Program-made: the position numbers and the translations under genes
Source of the DNA: Rhododendron vialii
Lineage: Eukaryota > Streptophyta > Magnoliopsida > Ericales > Ericaceae
Direction of reading: 5' to 3'
Length of the DNA stretch: 64,000 nucleotides
Assembly (NCBI RefSeq): GCF_030253575.1
Contig: NC_080561.1
Span: forward strand, 5,943,001 to 6,007,000
In this document: positions 27,255 through 38,412 of the stretch, piece after piece
Position numbering within the stretch: position 1 is the first letter of the stretch
How the letters are laid out: each line of letters begins with the position of its first letter
The notes under the pieces: generated by a model
Database searches by the model: none
What the model was told of the DNA's origin: nothing
Seen by the model: the letters and a program-made list of their open reading frames with translations, nothing else

Positions 27255-27915
27255 GATTGACTAGGAAACGGTAGTTTGCTGGTTAATCAGTCTCACTCTC
27301 ACCCCAGCATCTGTAGACGTGGGAGAAATGCATCTGGATCTTGCTGGCTTCTCAGAAAAACTGTTCAGGCTTTTGATTAATCATTATTCAATATATATTT
27401 TTGACACACGAGCTGAGGAGTCAAGTTATTGAATGATTCCCGAGCTGTCCGGATTCCAATGGCCTCAACGGAAATGATTTAGCAAACATTGTAATTAAGA
27501 CTAAAACGGAAATTTAGAACAATCATGTGACGAAAAAAGTCTATGGTAGTTGTTGGTGACGAAATTTTTTTGTCGCCTAATGTAACACGATGAAATTGGT
27601 TTCATCACTGAAAGCAACCAAACTATAAAAGTAATATTCAACTCTGTTGGAATTGCTGGTGCTCGTATTCGGACTCACGACCTCTGGTTCTCAAACTACC
27701 ACTCTTTCCGTTGTATTGCTCCATTCTTGTTTTTGCTGTTCTTAGATTAGTCTTTGCATTATGTGTTAGTTGGTTTTTGGCCAATTTTCTCAACATTGTA
27801 AACGTCTAGAATTCTGCAAATGGCTGCTTCAAGACGTTATTTAACCCAACAAGTTAACACCAAATTCTCTTATTTGATAATAGGTTGTCTCCTAAAAAGA
27901 GTAATCCCAAAGTAG
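27255..27915. other. Flank remnant and unassigned DNA
   Basis: The first 230 bases continue the downstream flank of copy C. Near 27540-27590 a string GACGAAATTTTTTTGTCGCC resembles CACTA subterminal repeats. A minus-strand tRNA-like B box lies near 27690. Nothing coding is seen. Confidence 0.35.
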
Positions 27916-27918
27916 AAT

Positions 27919-28370
27919 GTGGGATCAAAATACCTAGTGAGACTAGGTCTAGTTGTCCTTTCGGGATCATTTGATAAAATTGGAATGGTACAGAGACTAG
28001 AGACTAGGTCTAGCTCCTTATATTTCTCCAATGATGCAATCTGTAACTAACTTACACATCAGAAAATGTGTGGGATTAGTTCAAAATGCCTAGTGAGACT
28101 AGGTCTAGCTGTCCTTTCGGGAACATCCGATAAAATTAGAATGGTACATAGACTAGGTCTAGCTCCTTATATTTCTCCATATGATGCAATCTGTACCTAA
28201 CTAACTAACTTACACATTAGAGAATGTGGGATTAGTTCAAAATACCCGGTGAGACTAGGTCTAGCTGTCCTTTCGGGAACATCCGATAAAATTGGAATGG
28301 TACAGAGACTAGGTCTAGCTCCTTATATTTCTCCATAAGATGCAATCTGTAACTAACTAACTTACACTAA
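27919..28370. repeat. Tandem array of three units of about 150 bp
   Basis: Units start at GTGGGAT near 27919, 28070 and 28226. Each carries GAGACTAGGTCTAG, GTCCTTTCGGGA and CTCCTTATATTTCTCCA. A single unit recurs at about 31513-31660. After the last unit comes TGCCTATATAAAGAAGAGC (TATA-like, about 28371-28389), so the array could act as an upstream element of an unknown transcript. Confidence 0.75.
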
Positions 28371-29660
28371 TGCCTATATAAAGAAGAGCAATATTACTCC
28401 TCTCATATATAGTTCCCTAAATTAGTCACTTAGCAAAAGAAAAGAAAAAGTTCCTTGATTTAGTTTTTGACACCATAACCTAACCTTCTCCTCTTTTGAT
28501 CAGAGAGGAATTTCCAAAAAAGCTTCAAATCGTTTTCCTTCTTACGGAGTAGAAGGATAAAATCACTCCCACTCCAAACTAAGAGTGTACATAGAGTTCT
28601 GCTCTGACTTTAATTGAGATCCCCGCAAGTAAGCAGTGTGATTGATACCCTAAGATTAGTCATGGTGCGCATGAACTGACCCGGATACCTGAGTTAAAAA
28701 AAAAAAAAACTGCTGAATCCTGACGCTTTCCCCTTCTTTGTTTACAACCACCCAATCAGGTATGATCATTCTTCTCTATTATAAATGAATGCTTTCTTGC
28801 AGAATGGAACATATAACCTATTGCAGAATTAATTTGTATTCAAGTATGAGCTACTTCTTTCTCTTGCTGAATATTGAAATTTCGTGTTCCTCTTTAATAC
28901 ACTGAGGACTTCTCTGTATTTCTGTTTATTTTTCGAAAGTGATATGTTTGTATATCCTCTTCCTTTTCTATTTTTTAGAGCTCTTGTTTTAAATATGTAC
29001 AAAACCAAACCTAGCTTTTTACTTAAGTTCCAATTATGAGTGACGCAGTGGTTCGATGATTTTGGGTTCCTGTGTTTACAGAGGGATTTTAATGGAGAAG
29101 ATGAAGGGTGTAATTTTTAGCCTTTATAATGTTATAATGGTAGGGCTCCTTGTGGTCCTCTATATCGTTTCTACTTCATGATCAAACAAGAAGTGCCCGC
29201 ACGGGAATTTATTCGACTGTTTGCTTCTCATGGATGCGGACACTTTGTTTGATTGTGAAGTATAACAACGATATGAAGGACCACCAGCAGTCCTATCATT
29301 ATAATGTTATAAGGGCTAAAGATTGCACCCTTCATATCTTCTCCATTAAAACCCGCTGTAAACACATGAATTCAAAACCATCGAACCACTGCATCACTCA
29401 TAATTGGAAATTAAAAGGCTAGGTTTGGTTTTGTACATATTAAATACAATAGCACTGAAAAATCGAAAAGGAAGAGAAGATACAAACATATCACTTTGGG
29501 AACTAAACAAAAATACAGACAAGTCCTCGGTGTATTGAAGAGGTACTCGAAGTTTCGGTGTTTGAAAGAAGAGAGAGAATAGCGAGTGAAAGCAAGAGAA
29601 AGAAGTAGCTTGTACTTGAATACAAATTCTGCAATAGGTTATGAATTTACAAATTCTGGG
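28060..29660. repeat. Direct duplication of about 1.45 kb, left copy (right copy 31500-32950)
   Basis: The two copies share the TATA-like region, CTCTTTTGATCAGAGAGGAA, TTCCTTCTTACGGAGTAGAA, GACGCTTTCCCCTTC-like sequence and the complete foldback. The left has three units of the 150-bp array, the right has one. Long terminal repeats of an unrecognised retroelement would also be direct repeats, but no primer-binding site or polypurine tract was identified, so I keep it as a segmental duplication. Confidence 0.65.
28813..29642. repeat. Large foldback (830 bp), copy 1
   Basis: Two arms of about 400 bases are inverted copies. The left starts ATAACCTATTGCAGAATT and the right ends AATTTGTATTCAAG-complement through AATTCTGCAATAGGTTAT. 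Internal pairs include GTACAAAACCAAACCTAGC with GCTAGGTTTGGTTTTGTAC, and GGAGAAGATGAAGGGTG with CACCCTTCATATCTTCTCC. The loop is near 29215. Arm identity by eye is high. There is no coding capacity; a transcript would form a very long hairpin. Confidence 0.85.
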
Positions 29661-30832
29661 GGAGGGGTCCTCCACCTCCCCCCCGCTCCTCCCCCTCTTC
29701 TCCCACCTTCCTGACCTTCCTACCGTTGTTTCTTCCCCGTTTTCCCCTCTCGTTCCTTCGATTCCGGTCTCTGTGTCTTCTCCGGTGGTTCGGCACTTGT
29801 GACGGGGTTCCGTCCGTTTTGCTCGGCGAATCTGGTGCAACTTAGAGATGGATAGGTGTGGCGTGTGGTAGTCCGACAAGCGGCGGGCGTCGGTATGGCT
29901 AATAAAGGTGAGGCTGGTAGTTACGATTTTTTTCTGTTGCTTTTTTTCCTTTTCCGGGCTGTTTGGCCCGGTGGTTTTCCGGCTGGTTTACAGTCCGGCT
30001 TATACTGGTGTAGTTTTTCTAGGTCCAGTGGGTGTTGGTGGTGGGTTAATAATTTTAGGTTTAGCATCGTTTGGGTTGCTTGGCCGGAGTCTTCATCAGC
30101 GTTTGGGTTTCGTTGCGTGTCTAGATTGTGCCGGCAGTTTGGTCGCGTGATTTGGCTGCAACTAGAGGTTTCGGTGTTCGTCCAGATTTCATATGTGCTT
30201 TCTTGGGTTTGAGCTGGGGTCCGTTCGGATTTCTCTACTACCTGGACTTAGATTGGTTTCTAATCTAGGCGTTTCGTCGGTCCTGCTTATGCAGGGGGTG
30301 CCTGTATCGACGTCTTGGTAGTTTTGGTTCATTCTTATATCATTTGATGGAATTTGTGTTGCCTTCGGGCTTTGAAATGAATCAGAAATGATATTGGTAC
30401 CGACCTCGTCGGTACCGAAATCGTAGGGACGGCCGCGCCGGGCCGTCTCCGGCCACCGGACGGCCGATCCGAGCCGTCCAAAAATTCTAAAAAAAAAAAA
30501 ACGAGGGGGCCCACGCGGGAATCAACGGCATCCGAGGTGTGTAAGGTGCTTGATCCGAGCACCCTTTTTTCGTGTATATATGTATATTCGCGGAATATAC
30601 ATATATACACGAAAAAAGGGTGCTCGGATCAAGCACTTTATACACCTCGGATGCCGTTGATTCTCTCGTGGGCCCCCTCGTTTTTTTTTTTATAGAAATT
30701 TTAGACGGCTCCGATCGGCCGTCCGGTGGCCGGAGACGACCCGGCGCTGCCGACCCTATGATTTCGGTACTGACGGGGTCGGTGCCTGTTGCATCACTCG
30801 AAATGAATTTGACATTTTCAAAAAAAAAAATA
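29657..30832 (+). mobile_element. LINE-derived retroposon, interrupted by a MITE
   Basis: This GC-richer block is absent from the duplicated copy at about 32930, so it is an insertion. It starts with a C-rich leader and ends, after its MITE (30383-30799) is subtracted together with one 9-bp duplication, in GCTTTGAAATGAATTTGACA followed by TTTTC and a run of A (30822-30832). That is a LINE-like 3' end with a poly(A) tail. No reverse transcriptase is visible, so it is an internally deleted or non-autonomous form. Frames at 29856-30212 show no known domain. Confidence 0.5.
30383..30799. mobile_element. Foldback MITE, Mutator-like, copy 2
   Basis: A 417-bp palindrome related to 6136-6474. It shares GCCGATCCGAGCCGTCC, AATCAACGGCATCCGAGGTG, GGTGCTCGGATCAAG and their inverted partners. 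Its centre is the palindrome ATGTATATTCGCGGAATATA around 30590. Perfect 9-bp target duplications GAAATGAAT (30374-30382 and 30800-30808) place the family in the Mutator superfamily. Outer ends are CAGAAATGATATTGG and, inverted, GAGTGATGCAACAGG. No coding capacity. Confidence 0.9.
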
Positions 30833-30849
30833 GAACTCATGTACGAAAA

Positions 30850-31135
30850 ATTTCTGGCTGATTGATCTATTAAATATCATGTATGAAAACAGGCCTACTC
30901 GACCTCATGTATCCACCAAGTAGCTGAAAACGATGCCGCTGATCATCTGCAAATTGACAGAGAGAAACAAATTGAAACAGGCCTACTTGAACTCATGTAT
31001 CCACCTTCTGCCGCTCCGAACCATTTATTTTAACCAACACTCACAAGCCTATACTCAGCATGATTCTTATTTGATGCAATGCACGGACGGATTTAACTAT
31101 TGGTCCTGCACTGTGAATCACGCAAATAAACATGA
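30850..31135. repeat. Local duplicate of 33755-34010
   Basis: Shared strings: GGCTGATTGATCTAT, ATTAAATATCATGTA, TCATGTATCCACCAAGTAGC and CCTTCTGCCGCTC. Each copy repeats CTCATGTATCCACC twice internally. Not coding. Confidence 0.65.
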
Positions 31136-31164
31136 GGGTGGGGGAACAGAGAGCATTTTCTATG

Positions 31165-31461
31165 GGGAAAGTCTACCATACAAACCTCTTAAAATGGTGT
31201 ACCATATGCACCTATTTTATGATTTATTCGTAACATTTTAGAGTGTTTCGTAACTTTTGTTTTAGAATTCATAACTTTTTAGCAATACGATTCGTAACAT
31301 TTTCATTATGATTCATAACATTTTGGTGTATCTCGTAACCTTTATACGATTCGTAACTTTTTAGCAATATGATTCGTAACATTTTCTCTATAATTCATAA
31401 TATTTTGGAGGGTGCATATGATACACACCCAAATAAGGGGTGTGTATTGTAGTCTTCCCCC
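31165..31461. mobile_element. Mutator-type MITE with internal CRTAAC repeats
   Basis: A 297-bp element between perfect 9-bp target duplications TTTTCTATG (31156-31164 and 31462-31470). Terminal inverted repeats are GGGAAAGTCTACCATACA and, inverted from the right, GGGGAAGACTACAATACA, continuing for about 45 bases to CATATGCACC. Between them lie roughly ten degenerate copies of ATTCRTAACATTTT. No coding capacity. Confidence 0.9.
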
Positions 31462-31499
31462 TTTTCTATGAATTATAACTTAATGATAATTGACGATCA

Positions 31500-32950
31500 C
31501 ATCAGAGAATGTGGGATTAGTTCAAAATACCTGGTGAGACTAGGTCTAGCTGTCCTTTCGATAACATCCGATAAAATTAGAATGGTACAGAGACTAGGTC
31601 TAGCTCCTTATATTTTTCCATAAGATGCAATCTGTAACTAACTTACACTAATGCCTATAAAAAGAAGAGCACTATTACTCCTCTCATATGCAGTTCCTTA
31701 AATTAGTCACTTAGCAAATGAAAAAAAAAGAGTTCCTTAACTTAGTCGTTGACACCATAACCTAACCTTCTCCTCTTTTGATCAGAGAGGAATTTCCAAA
31801 AAAAGCTTCAAATCGTTTTCCTTCTTACGGAGTAGAAGGATAAAATCACTCCCACTCCAAATTGACTGTGCAGATAGAGTTTTGCTTTGGCTTTAATTGA
31901 GATCCCCGCAAGTAAGTAGTAAATTAACCTGGATACCTAAGTTACAGGGAAAAAAAAAAAAACTGCTGAATCCTGCCGCTTTCCCCTTCTTTGTTTACAA
32001 CAACCCAATCAGGTATGATCATTCTTCTCTATTGTAAATGAATGCTTTCTTGCATAATGGAACATATAACATTATAACCTATTGCAGAATTAATTTGTAT
32101 TCAAGTATGAGCTACTTCTTTCTCTTGCTCACTATTCTCTCTCTTCTTCCGAATATTGAATTTTCGTGTTCCTCTTCAATACACTGAGGACGTCTCTGTA
32201 TTTCTCTTTATTTTTCGAAAGTGATATGTTTGTATATCCTTTTCCTTTTCTATTTTTTAGAGCTCTTGTTTTTAATATGTACAAAACCAAACCTAGCTTT
32301 TTACTTAAGTTCCAATTATGAGTGACGCAATGGTTCAATGATTTTGGGTTCCTGTGTTTACATAGGATTTTAATGGAGAAGATGAAGGGTGTAATTTTTA
32401 GCCTTTATAATGTTATAATGGTAGGGCTCCTTGTGGTCCTCTATATCGTTTCTACTTCAAGATCAAATGAGAAGTGTCCGCACGGGAATTAATTCGACTG
32501 TTAGCTTCTCATGGATGCGGACACTTTGTTTGATCGTGAAGTATGGCAATGTTATGAAGGACCAGTAGGAGCCCAACCATAATAATGTTTTAAGGGCTAA
32601 AAATTGCACCCTTCATATCTTCTCCATTAAAACCCGCTGTAAACACAAGAATCCAAAACCATCGAACCACTGCGTCACTCATAATTGGAACTTAAAAGGC
32701 TAGGTTTGGTTTTGTAAATATTAAATACAATAGCACTGAAAAATCGAAAAGGAAGAGAAGATACAAGCATATCACTTTGGGAACTAAACAGAAATACAGA
32801 CAAGTCCTCAGTGTATTGAAGAGGTACTCGAAGTTTCGGTGTTCAAAAGAAGAGAGAGAATAGTGAGTGAAAGCAAGAGAAAGAAGTGGCTCGTACTTGA
32901 ATACAAATTCTGCAATAGGTTATGTAAATTTACAATTCGGTATTGTAAAT
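31500..32950. repeat. Direct duplication of about 1.45 kb, right copy
   Basis: The second copy of the unit at 28060-29660, with one array unit instead of three. After its foldback (32074-32923) the sequence runs through AATTTACAATTCGG without the LINE-derived insertion present in the left copy. Confidence 0.65.
32074..32923. repeat. Large foldback (about 850 bp), copy 2
   Basis: Same structure as 28813-29642, with the same end sequence ATAACCTATTGCAGAATT and its inverted partner. It carries extra bases CACTATTCTCTCTCTTCTTCC near 32129 that also pair with GAAGAGAGAGAATAGTGAG in the right arm, so the left copy has lost part of its stem here. Confidence 0.85.
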
Positions 32951-34610
32951 TTCGGTTTTAGCCCTTGCTTTCTTGCACGAAAAATTATTCATTCATAATT
33001 TAGCACGCATCAATTTGCATTCCGGTTAATGAAAACTTTTTTGTTACATATGCAGCCAATGTCTTTCATCATGTGTCACGACTATGTTTTATCCTTGAAT
33101 TTGCCAAAAATTGTATCAAGGTGATACATTGATTCTTATGTGCATAGTTTTTATTTCACATTGAATGAAACGAGTGGTTGTAGTAATAAAGGGCTGAGTG
33201 AGTTGGGACATGCCCCTGTATATAAGTGTTAGTTAAAATGCAGGTGACACAAAAGAACTAATCAATAATAAAGATTGCTAATGGTAGGCTTTGTTACAAG
33301 GATGGATTGAGGGGCGGATGAGCCACAAGGACAGATCGAGGGCCAGATGAGTCCGGACGACCGCCATACCCAAGTTTCAAAGTTGTTTAGAGCTATAGTT
33401 GTTTAGACATCATTTTTCAGCTGCTAGGTGGATACTTGTATTTGAGTAGGCTTGTTTTAGTACAAAACATTTAACTTGCCTTTCTAAACTTAGGTCATTA
33501 CATGAAGATCACACCCGGAGCTACGTTCCTAGTTGGGGTTGCATATGTAAAATTCTTTTACCATATAGTTTGAAGTATCTGGTTATTGTTCGAGAATCGA
33601 TCAAGCAAAAGTTTGTGACTCCTGAATATTAGCCATAGTCTTCGAAGTTTATAGTAAACGAAGTTTTAAATATCCTCTCACCAAGGAATGTTGCTTCGGG
33701 TGCACTCTTCATATAATGCCCCGACTTCAGACAGGCAACCAAGAAGAAAGAGTTTCCGGCTGATTGATCTATAGAGCTATTAAATATCATGTACGAAAAC
33801 AGGCCCACTCGAACTCATGTATCCACCAAGTAGCTGAAAAATGATGCCGCCATCATCTGCAACTTGAAAGAGAGAAACAAATAGAAACAGGCCTACTCGA
33901 ACTCATGTATCCACCTTCTGCCGCTCAGAACCATTTATTTTAACCAACACTCGATCACAAGCCTACTCAGCATGATTCTTATTTAATGCAATGTACAAGC
34001 GGGGATAGGAAAAAATTGTGATCCAAATGGTAGTTTCAGATCTGATACCATTCAAGAATTAAAAATTTGTTTTTTTTTTTTTGTTGAGGGCAGGCTAATG
34101 TATGCTAATCAGACGCGGTCCATCCGTTAAACAGTGTACAGCCACGTGGATCTTGTTGGCTTCACATCAATAATCACCTGCTAGCTATTTTGCCTCATTG
34201 ACTGAAGTTCTTTGGCTTATAAGCTTGAGATATGCCTTCCTATCTTTGACACTATCTTGCCTAGCTAATTACCGTTTAACTCGTTATACTTTGTGTTTTC
34301 GAGTCAATAAAAGATTTAAATTCCCTACATAGATACACAGGAGAATCAAAGTGAGGAAGTTTATGAGATGAGCACAGAAAAAGAAAAAGAACAGAAAAGA
34401 TATGGCGGCGGAGTCTGTAAGACGAAGTTTGTAGTTCAAATTTGGAAGCACTCTCTATTGAGGTTTTTTTGACCACTCATAAGCTTTATTTCATTCCATA
34501 TGGTGACAGCAATTAGCTTTTCGCCCTGTGTTCTTATAAGTGCATCACGATCTTTGGTTTATGACACAAAGATAATTTTTGAGAAATTTGAGTAAGTTAC
34601 GCTGCACGTG
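32951..34610. other. Spacer with orphan DUF241 flank
   Basis: 33755-34010 duplicates 30850-31135. From about 34015 to 34200 follows a copy of the DUF241 downstream flank (CAGATCTGATACCATTCAAG, GCTAATCAGACGCGGTCCAT) with no gene before it. 32951-33740 and 34200-34610 hold nothing I recognise. Confidence 0.45.
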
Positions 34611-35141
34611 GAGCATGATTACATGATTGTGAAAGCTGGCAAGATTCCTATTGTCTCAAGGTTGATGATGATCTAATGTAAAATACAGTGTATCGCAGGG
34701 GAGAAACGCAGGATCAGACTGTCTAAAAACAATACAAAAGTGTTAGTCCTTGTGTTTCTTGGTGTCATTTATGAATCTGAGCTTCTCAATGATGCTAATA
34801 AATAAGGAAACTAAATTGGTATTTCAAGTCCAGATCTTTCATTATTACATACACATAACCTCTGGAAACAATTAGAGAACATAAAAAAAAGATGCACGGG
34901 ATATTGGTGAAGGAAAGCAGAAGAGAGTAGATTGTGCAGACACTTTCATGCCAGAGGAGACAGCCGGTATCAATACCGGTTGTGCATTGCATTTTCTTGA
35001 ACCAACCCTTGTAAAATATTGCGTGCACAATCGCTGTATATTTGGTGGGGGACATGGAGTGAACATCTACATAAGAGGCGATGGATCCAAATCAAAATCA
35101 CTTTGTTGTCTGTATGGGATTCCTTGTCTCCTTCTTCCCCT

Positions 35142-35148
35142 TATATAT
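35142..35148 (+). promoter_or_regulatory. TATA box of DUF241 copy D
   Basis: TATATAT, with ATTCCTTGTCTCCTTCTTCC just upstream and GAGCCTAAGAA just downstream, about 102 bases before the ATG. Copy C has the same arrangement at 25703-25709. Confidence 0.6.
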
Positions 35149-35249
35149 TGAGCCTAAGAACATGGAAAGAACTACAAGAAGTTTTGACAGTCCACATTTC
35201 ACATTCCATATCCATTTCTCATTTTCCTTTTTCCCGATTGGAGAGAGAA

Positions 35250-36083
35250 ATGGATTCTTCTCCTTTGAGATCAAAATCGAACTACCACGCTCGTTCTGTC
35301 AGCTTGCCCTCTATACTTCACCCGCTTATTCCTCATATCGATGAGCATTTGAATCTTGACGGACTTCAAAATATGTTTGACCGTTTGGACGATTTGCTTC
35401 TATTGCCACACACTCAACAAGCCTTTTCCCAACAACAAGAGGAGACCTATGTTGAAGAGGTTTTGGAAAAGTACCTCAGGCTCTTGGATATTTGTGCTGC
35501 TGCTAAAGATGTGTCCACCCAAACAAAGCAAGATGTACAAAACCTTCTTTCCATCTTCAGGAGAAGAAGAGATACATATGGCTTTGCTGGGTACTTAACT
35601 TCTAGAAAGAAGGCAAAGAAGGAGATCCAAAAGTCTCTAAAGGAGTTGAAGAGCATCAAAAGCAAGACTATCGAAATAGCTTCCGACAAAAGCCATGGTA
35701 TTTTCGAGATCCTTAGGTTGTTAAATCAGGTTGAAGCAGCCGTGATTGGGGTGTTTGAGTCTTTGTTGTCTCATATTGCGGGGACAAAGGTTGAATCAAG
35801 GGTGAGTGGATTTTCTTTAGTTTCAAAATTGGTGCGCAGGACGAGCGTTGCATCCAAAGAGGATGAAACAAACACCAAGGCATTTGAGAACTTTGATGCT
35901 GCATTGCGCTCACTCAACAGCCACAAGACAATCAAGACTGATGGTGTAATAGACCTGGAGATTGTACAAAATCAGTTAGGAGTAATAGAATTGAGGATAC
36001 AAGATATGGAAGAAGGACTAGAATGCTTGTTCAGGAGGTTAATCAAAACGAGAGTTTCCCTCCTCAACATTCTCAACCACTAG
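35250..36083 (+). CDS. DUF241-family protein, copy D
   Basis: An intronless gene of 277 residues, the close partner of copy C. It starts MDSSPLRSKSNYHARSVSLP and also lacks the serine-rich insert. Blocks: LDGLQNMFDRLDDLLLLPHTQQAF, YLRLLDICAAAKDVSTQTKQD, YLTSRKKAKKEIQKSLKELKSIKSK, a six-residue longer stretch before the C-terminal helix (DGVIDLEIVQNQLG), and DMEEGLECLFRRLIKTRVSLLNILNH. The frame is open upstream to 35019, but the shared start motif and TATA spacing favour 35250. Its upstream 600 bases match those of copy C, so gene and promoter moved together. No break seen. Function unknown. Confidence 0.9.
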   Translation: MDSSPLRSKSNYHARSVSLPSILHPLIPHIDEHLNLDGLQNMFDRLDDLLLLPHTQQAFSQQQEETYVEEVLEKYLRLLDICAAAKDVSTQTKQDVQNLLSIFRRRRDTYGFAGYLTSRKKAKKEIQKSLKELKSIKSKTIEIASDKSHGIFEILRLLNQVEAAVIGVFESLLSHIAGTKVESRVSGFSLVSKLVRRTSVASKEDETNTKAFENFDAALRSLNSHKTIKTDGVIDLEIVQNQLGVIELRIQDMEEGLECLFRRLIKTRVSLLNILNH

Positions 36084-38412
36084 CCAAGAAAATCTTGGAG
36101 CAGAAATTTTGATGTTCATATGTAGTATGAGACAGTATACCTGTAATTTTCCCTCCAGTTATAAATCATTATACTTTGAGCAAAATTCTTGCTTATTCAT
36201 CGCCTTTTTTCCCCTTTGTCCGGCTATTCATTTATCAGTTGAAGTTGAAATCAAGCTCTATGTTCACGACTGCTAGCAATACCCATGAGATTCAAAAAGA
36301 ATTATAGAAGTCATGGACCGGGTAATGGGCCTTCACATGTTGAATGATGAACTTTAAGAATTGTTGATGAAAATTAACCATTCGGAATTTTTATTAGAGT
36401 AATCATTATTCATAGTATAATTTGGACACACGAGGAGTCGTCTTACTTAGTGATCCCCAAGCTGTCAGGATTCCGATTGTCTCAAGGATAATGATTTAGC
36501 AAAGAGTTGAAATGAAGACTCACACATGGGAATTTAGCATCGGATACTTTAAAATTCAGTAAGTGTACTGGTTGCCTTTTTGTTTGCATGACACTCAGAC
36601 TTGGTTCACAATATACTAATTAGGCATGGCACCATTTTCAAGAATTATGAAAACTGTAGGCAAAGCGTCTCGTGCAACAATCATGTGAGCATTATTACCA
36701 CCACAATCGTGTATCCGTGCGAAATCTGTCAATTACTTACTAACTTTCATGCATGGCACCATGAAGGGGAAACAGAGAAGATGGCTTTTGGAACTTAAGG
36801 AAAGAAATGGAAACATTTTTTTGGTTCCATTTTCCTTAAGGCGCTGGCTGTCATTCTGTTTCGAGGGCAGTCTTATTCAATCTAATCAGACTCACTTCCA
36901 TTATTCCATAACTTTAATTGCATCTAGCTGGTTTCTTGGAAAAACCATTCAGATTTTTATTAGAGTAATCGTTATTATTCATAACATACTCAGGACACAC
37001 GAGGAATCATGTTATTTAATGATGCCCAAGCTGCCAGGATTCCAATTGTCTCAAGGGTAATGATTTTGCATAGAATTGTAATTAAGAGTCGCAAGAAATT
37101 AGAATATCGGATGCTCTGAAATTGGAAAAATTGTATCCGCTGTCTTTCTTACGGGACACTCAGATTTGGTTCATGTTATACTCACTAGGCATGGCACCAT
37201 TTTCGAGCATTATGAAAAATGGTGACAAAGCGTCTCCTGCAACACTCATGTGAGCATTATTACCACAATCGTATAAGCGTGCAAAATGTTATCATGCTTG
37301 TGAACTTTTATGCAGGATAGTAGGCTTTGTCTTTAATATTTACGGAGATTCTGTATGTTTGTGATAGTGACTACAATCAAACAATTAAATGGACCAATTA
37401 AGATATTTTAATGCGCACAAATGATCGGTAGATTGAAGAAAGAGTGAGTTTATGATCAAAATATGGTTCCAATCGAGGTCTCAGCTCATGAGTTTATGCA
37501 ATTTCTCCTTCCCACACTGTCCTAAATCATCACCATTTATTTTTCCTCATAATCAATGGCCTATCTAAGCACATATCAAGATTCAGGACTATTTTACTTT
37601 TCATGCAGCACACTCTGGCATATTACTCTGAAATGAAGAAAGACCAGTACCATTAATTTTTTTTTCTTTCTACATATATAGCCTACATTTATCTCAGGTT
37701 GATCATGGAAGATTTATGAAAACACGGTCGTTATTAGGATGAAATGCTATCATGGCTATGACAGCAATGTTTCCCTCCCAACAGCTACCCAGCTCAGCAC
37801 CAAATTTTAACCAAAATTTACAGGCCTAACTGAGCATGACTCCGATATAATGAAATGCGCGAGTGGCATGACTGGGATCAAATGCTGTCTCAGCTATGAC
37901 GATGTCAGCTCAGAAACTACCGCGCCAATCATATAATCTTTTGGGCAGTCTATAATCATCCCCATCACAAAATTAGAATCTTGAGAACTTAAAAGTATAC
38001 TATTACAATTAATCTTCATGTGGAGTTAACTTTTAACACATTATTTCTTCTATTTTGAGAAAATTGGAACGTAAAAAAGCTTTATCTGTGATCATTCAAA
38101 TTTCTAAGCTCAAAGTTTTTCAATTTTTACAAAGACACCCTTTAGATAATTCAATATTATTGTTTCCCCTCTAGCTAAATAGTTTTTTTTTACTTCACCA
38201 TAATTTTTAGAATTCGAGAACTACAGCATATTGAACATGGTGTTACTCTAATCTTCAAGTGATCAATGAACAAATAGTTTGAGAATAGGAAGAAGTGGTG
38301 TATAAGCTAAAAATTTTGTGCAAAGTATATTGATTTATATTTGGAAGAAAAATTACAAGCCTATTCCTCATTTACACTCAATTAGAATGCATTGGCTCCA
38401 TGATTTTCTAGG
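36084..38412. repeat. Duplicated flanks between copies D and E
   Basis: Two downstream-flank copies occur in series (about 36084-36560 and 36840-37200; GTTATTTAATGATGCCCAAG and GATTCCAATTGTCTCAAGG). An upstream-flank remnant lies near 37740-37920 (ATGGCTATGACAGCAATGTT). The downstream flank of copy E lies in inverted orientation at about 37920-38412. No gene is present. Confidence 0.5.

Noticed and set aside
27919-28370. CRISPR-like regular array
   Set aside because: Repeats are contiguous 150-bp units without unique spacers, in a plant nuclear context.
29394-29879. 161-codon minus-strand frame, rich in R, G and E
   Set aside because: It spans the foldback arm and the C-rich head of the LINE-derived insertion, two unrelated elements, and has no family signature.
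28060-32950. The 1.45-kb direct repeats as the two LTRs of one retroelement
   Set aside because: No primer-binding site, polypurine tract or gag/pol trace was found between them, and each contains a full foldback. Segmental duplication is the simpler reading.
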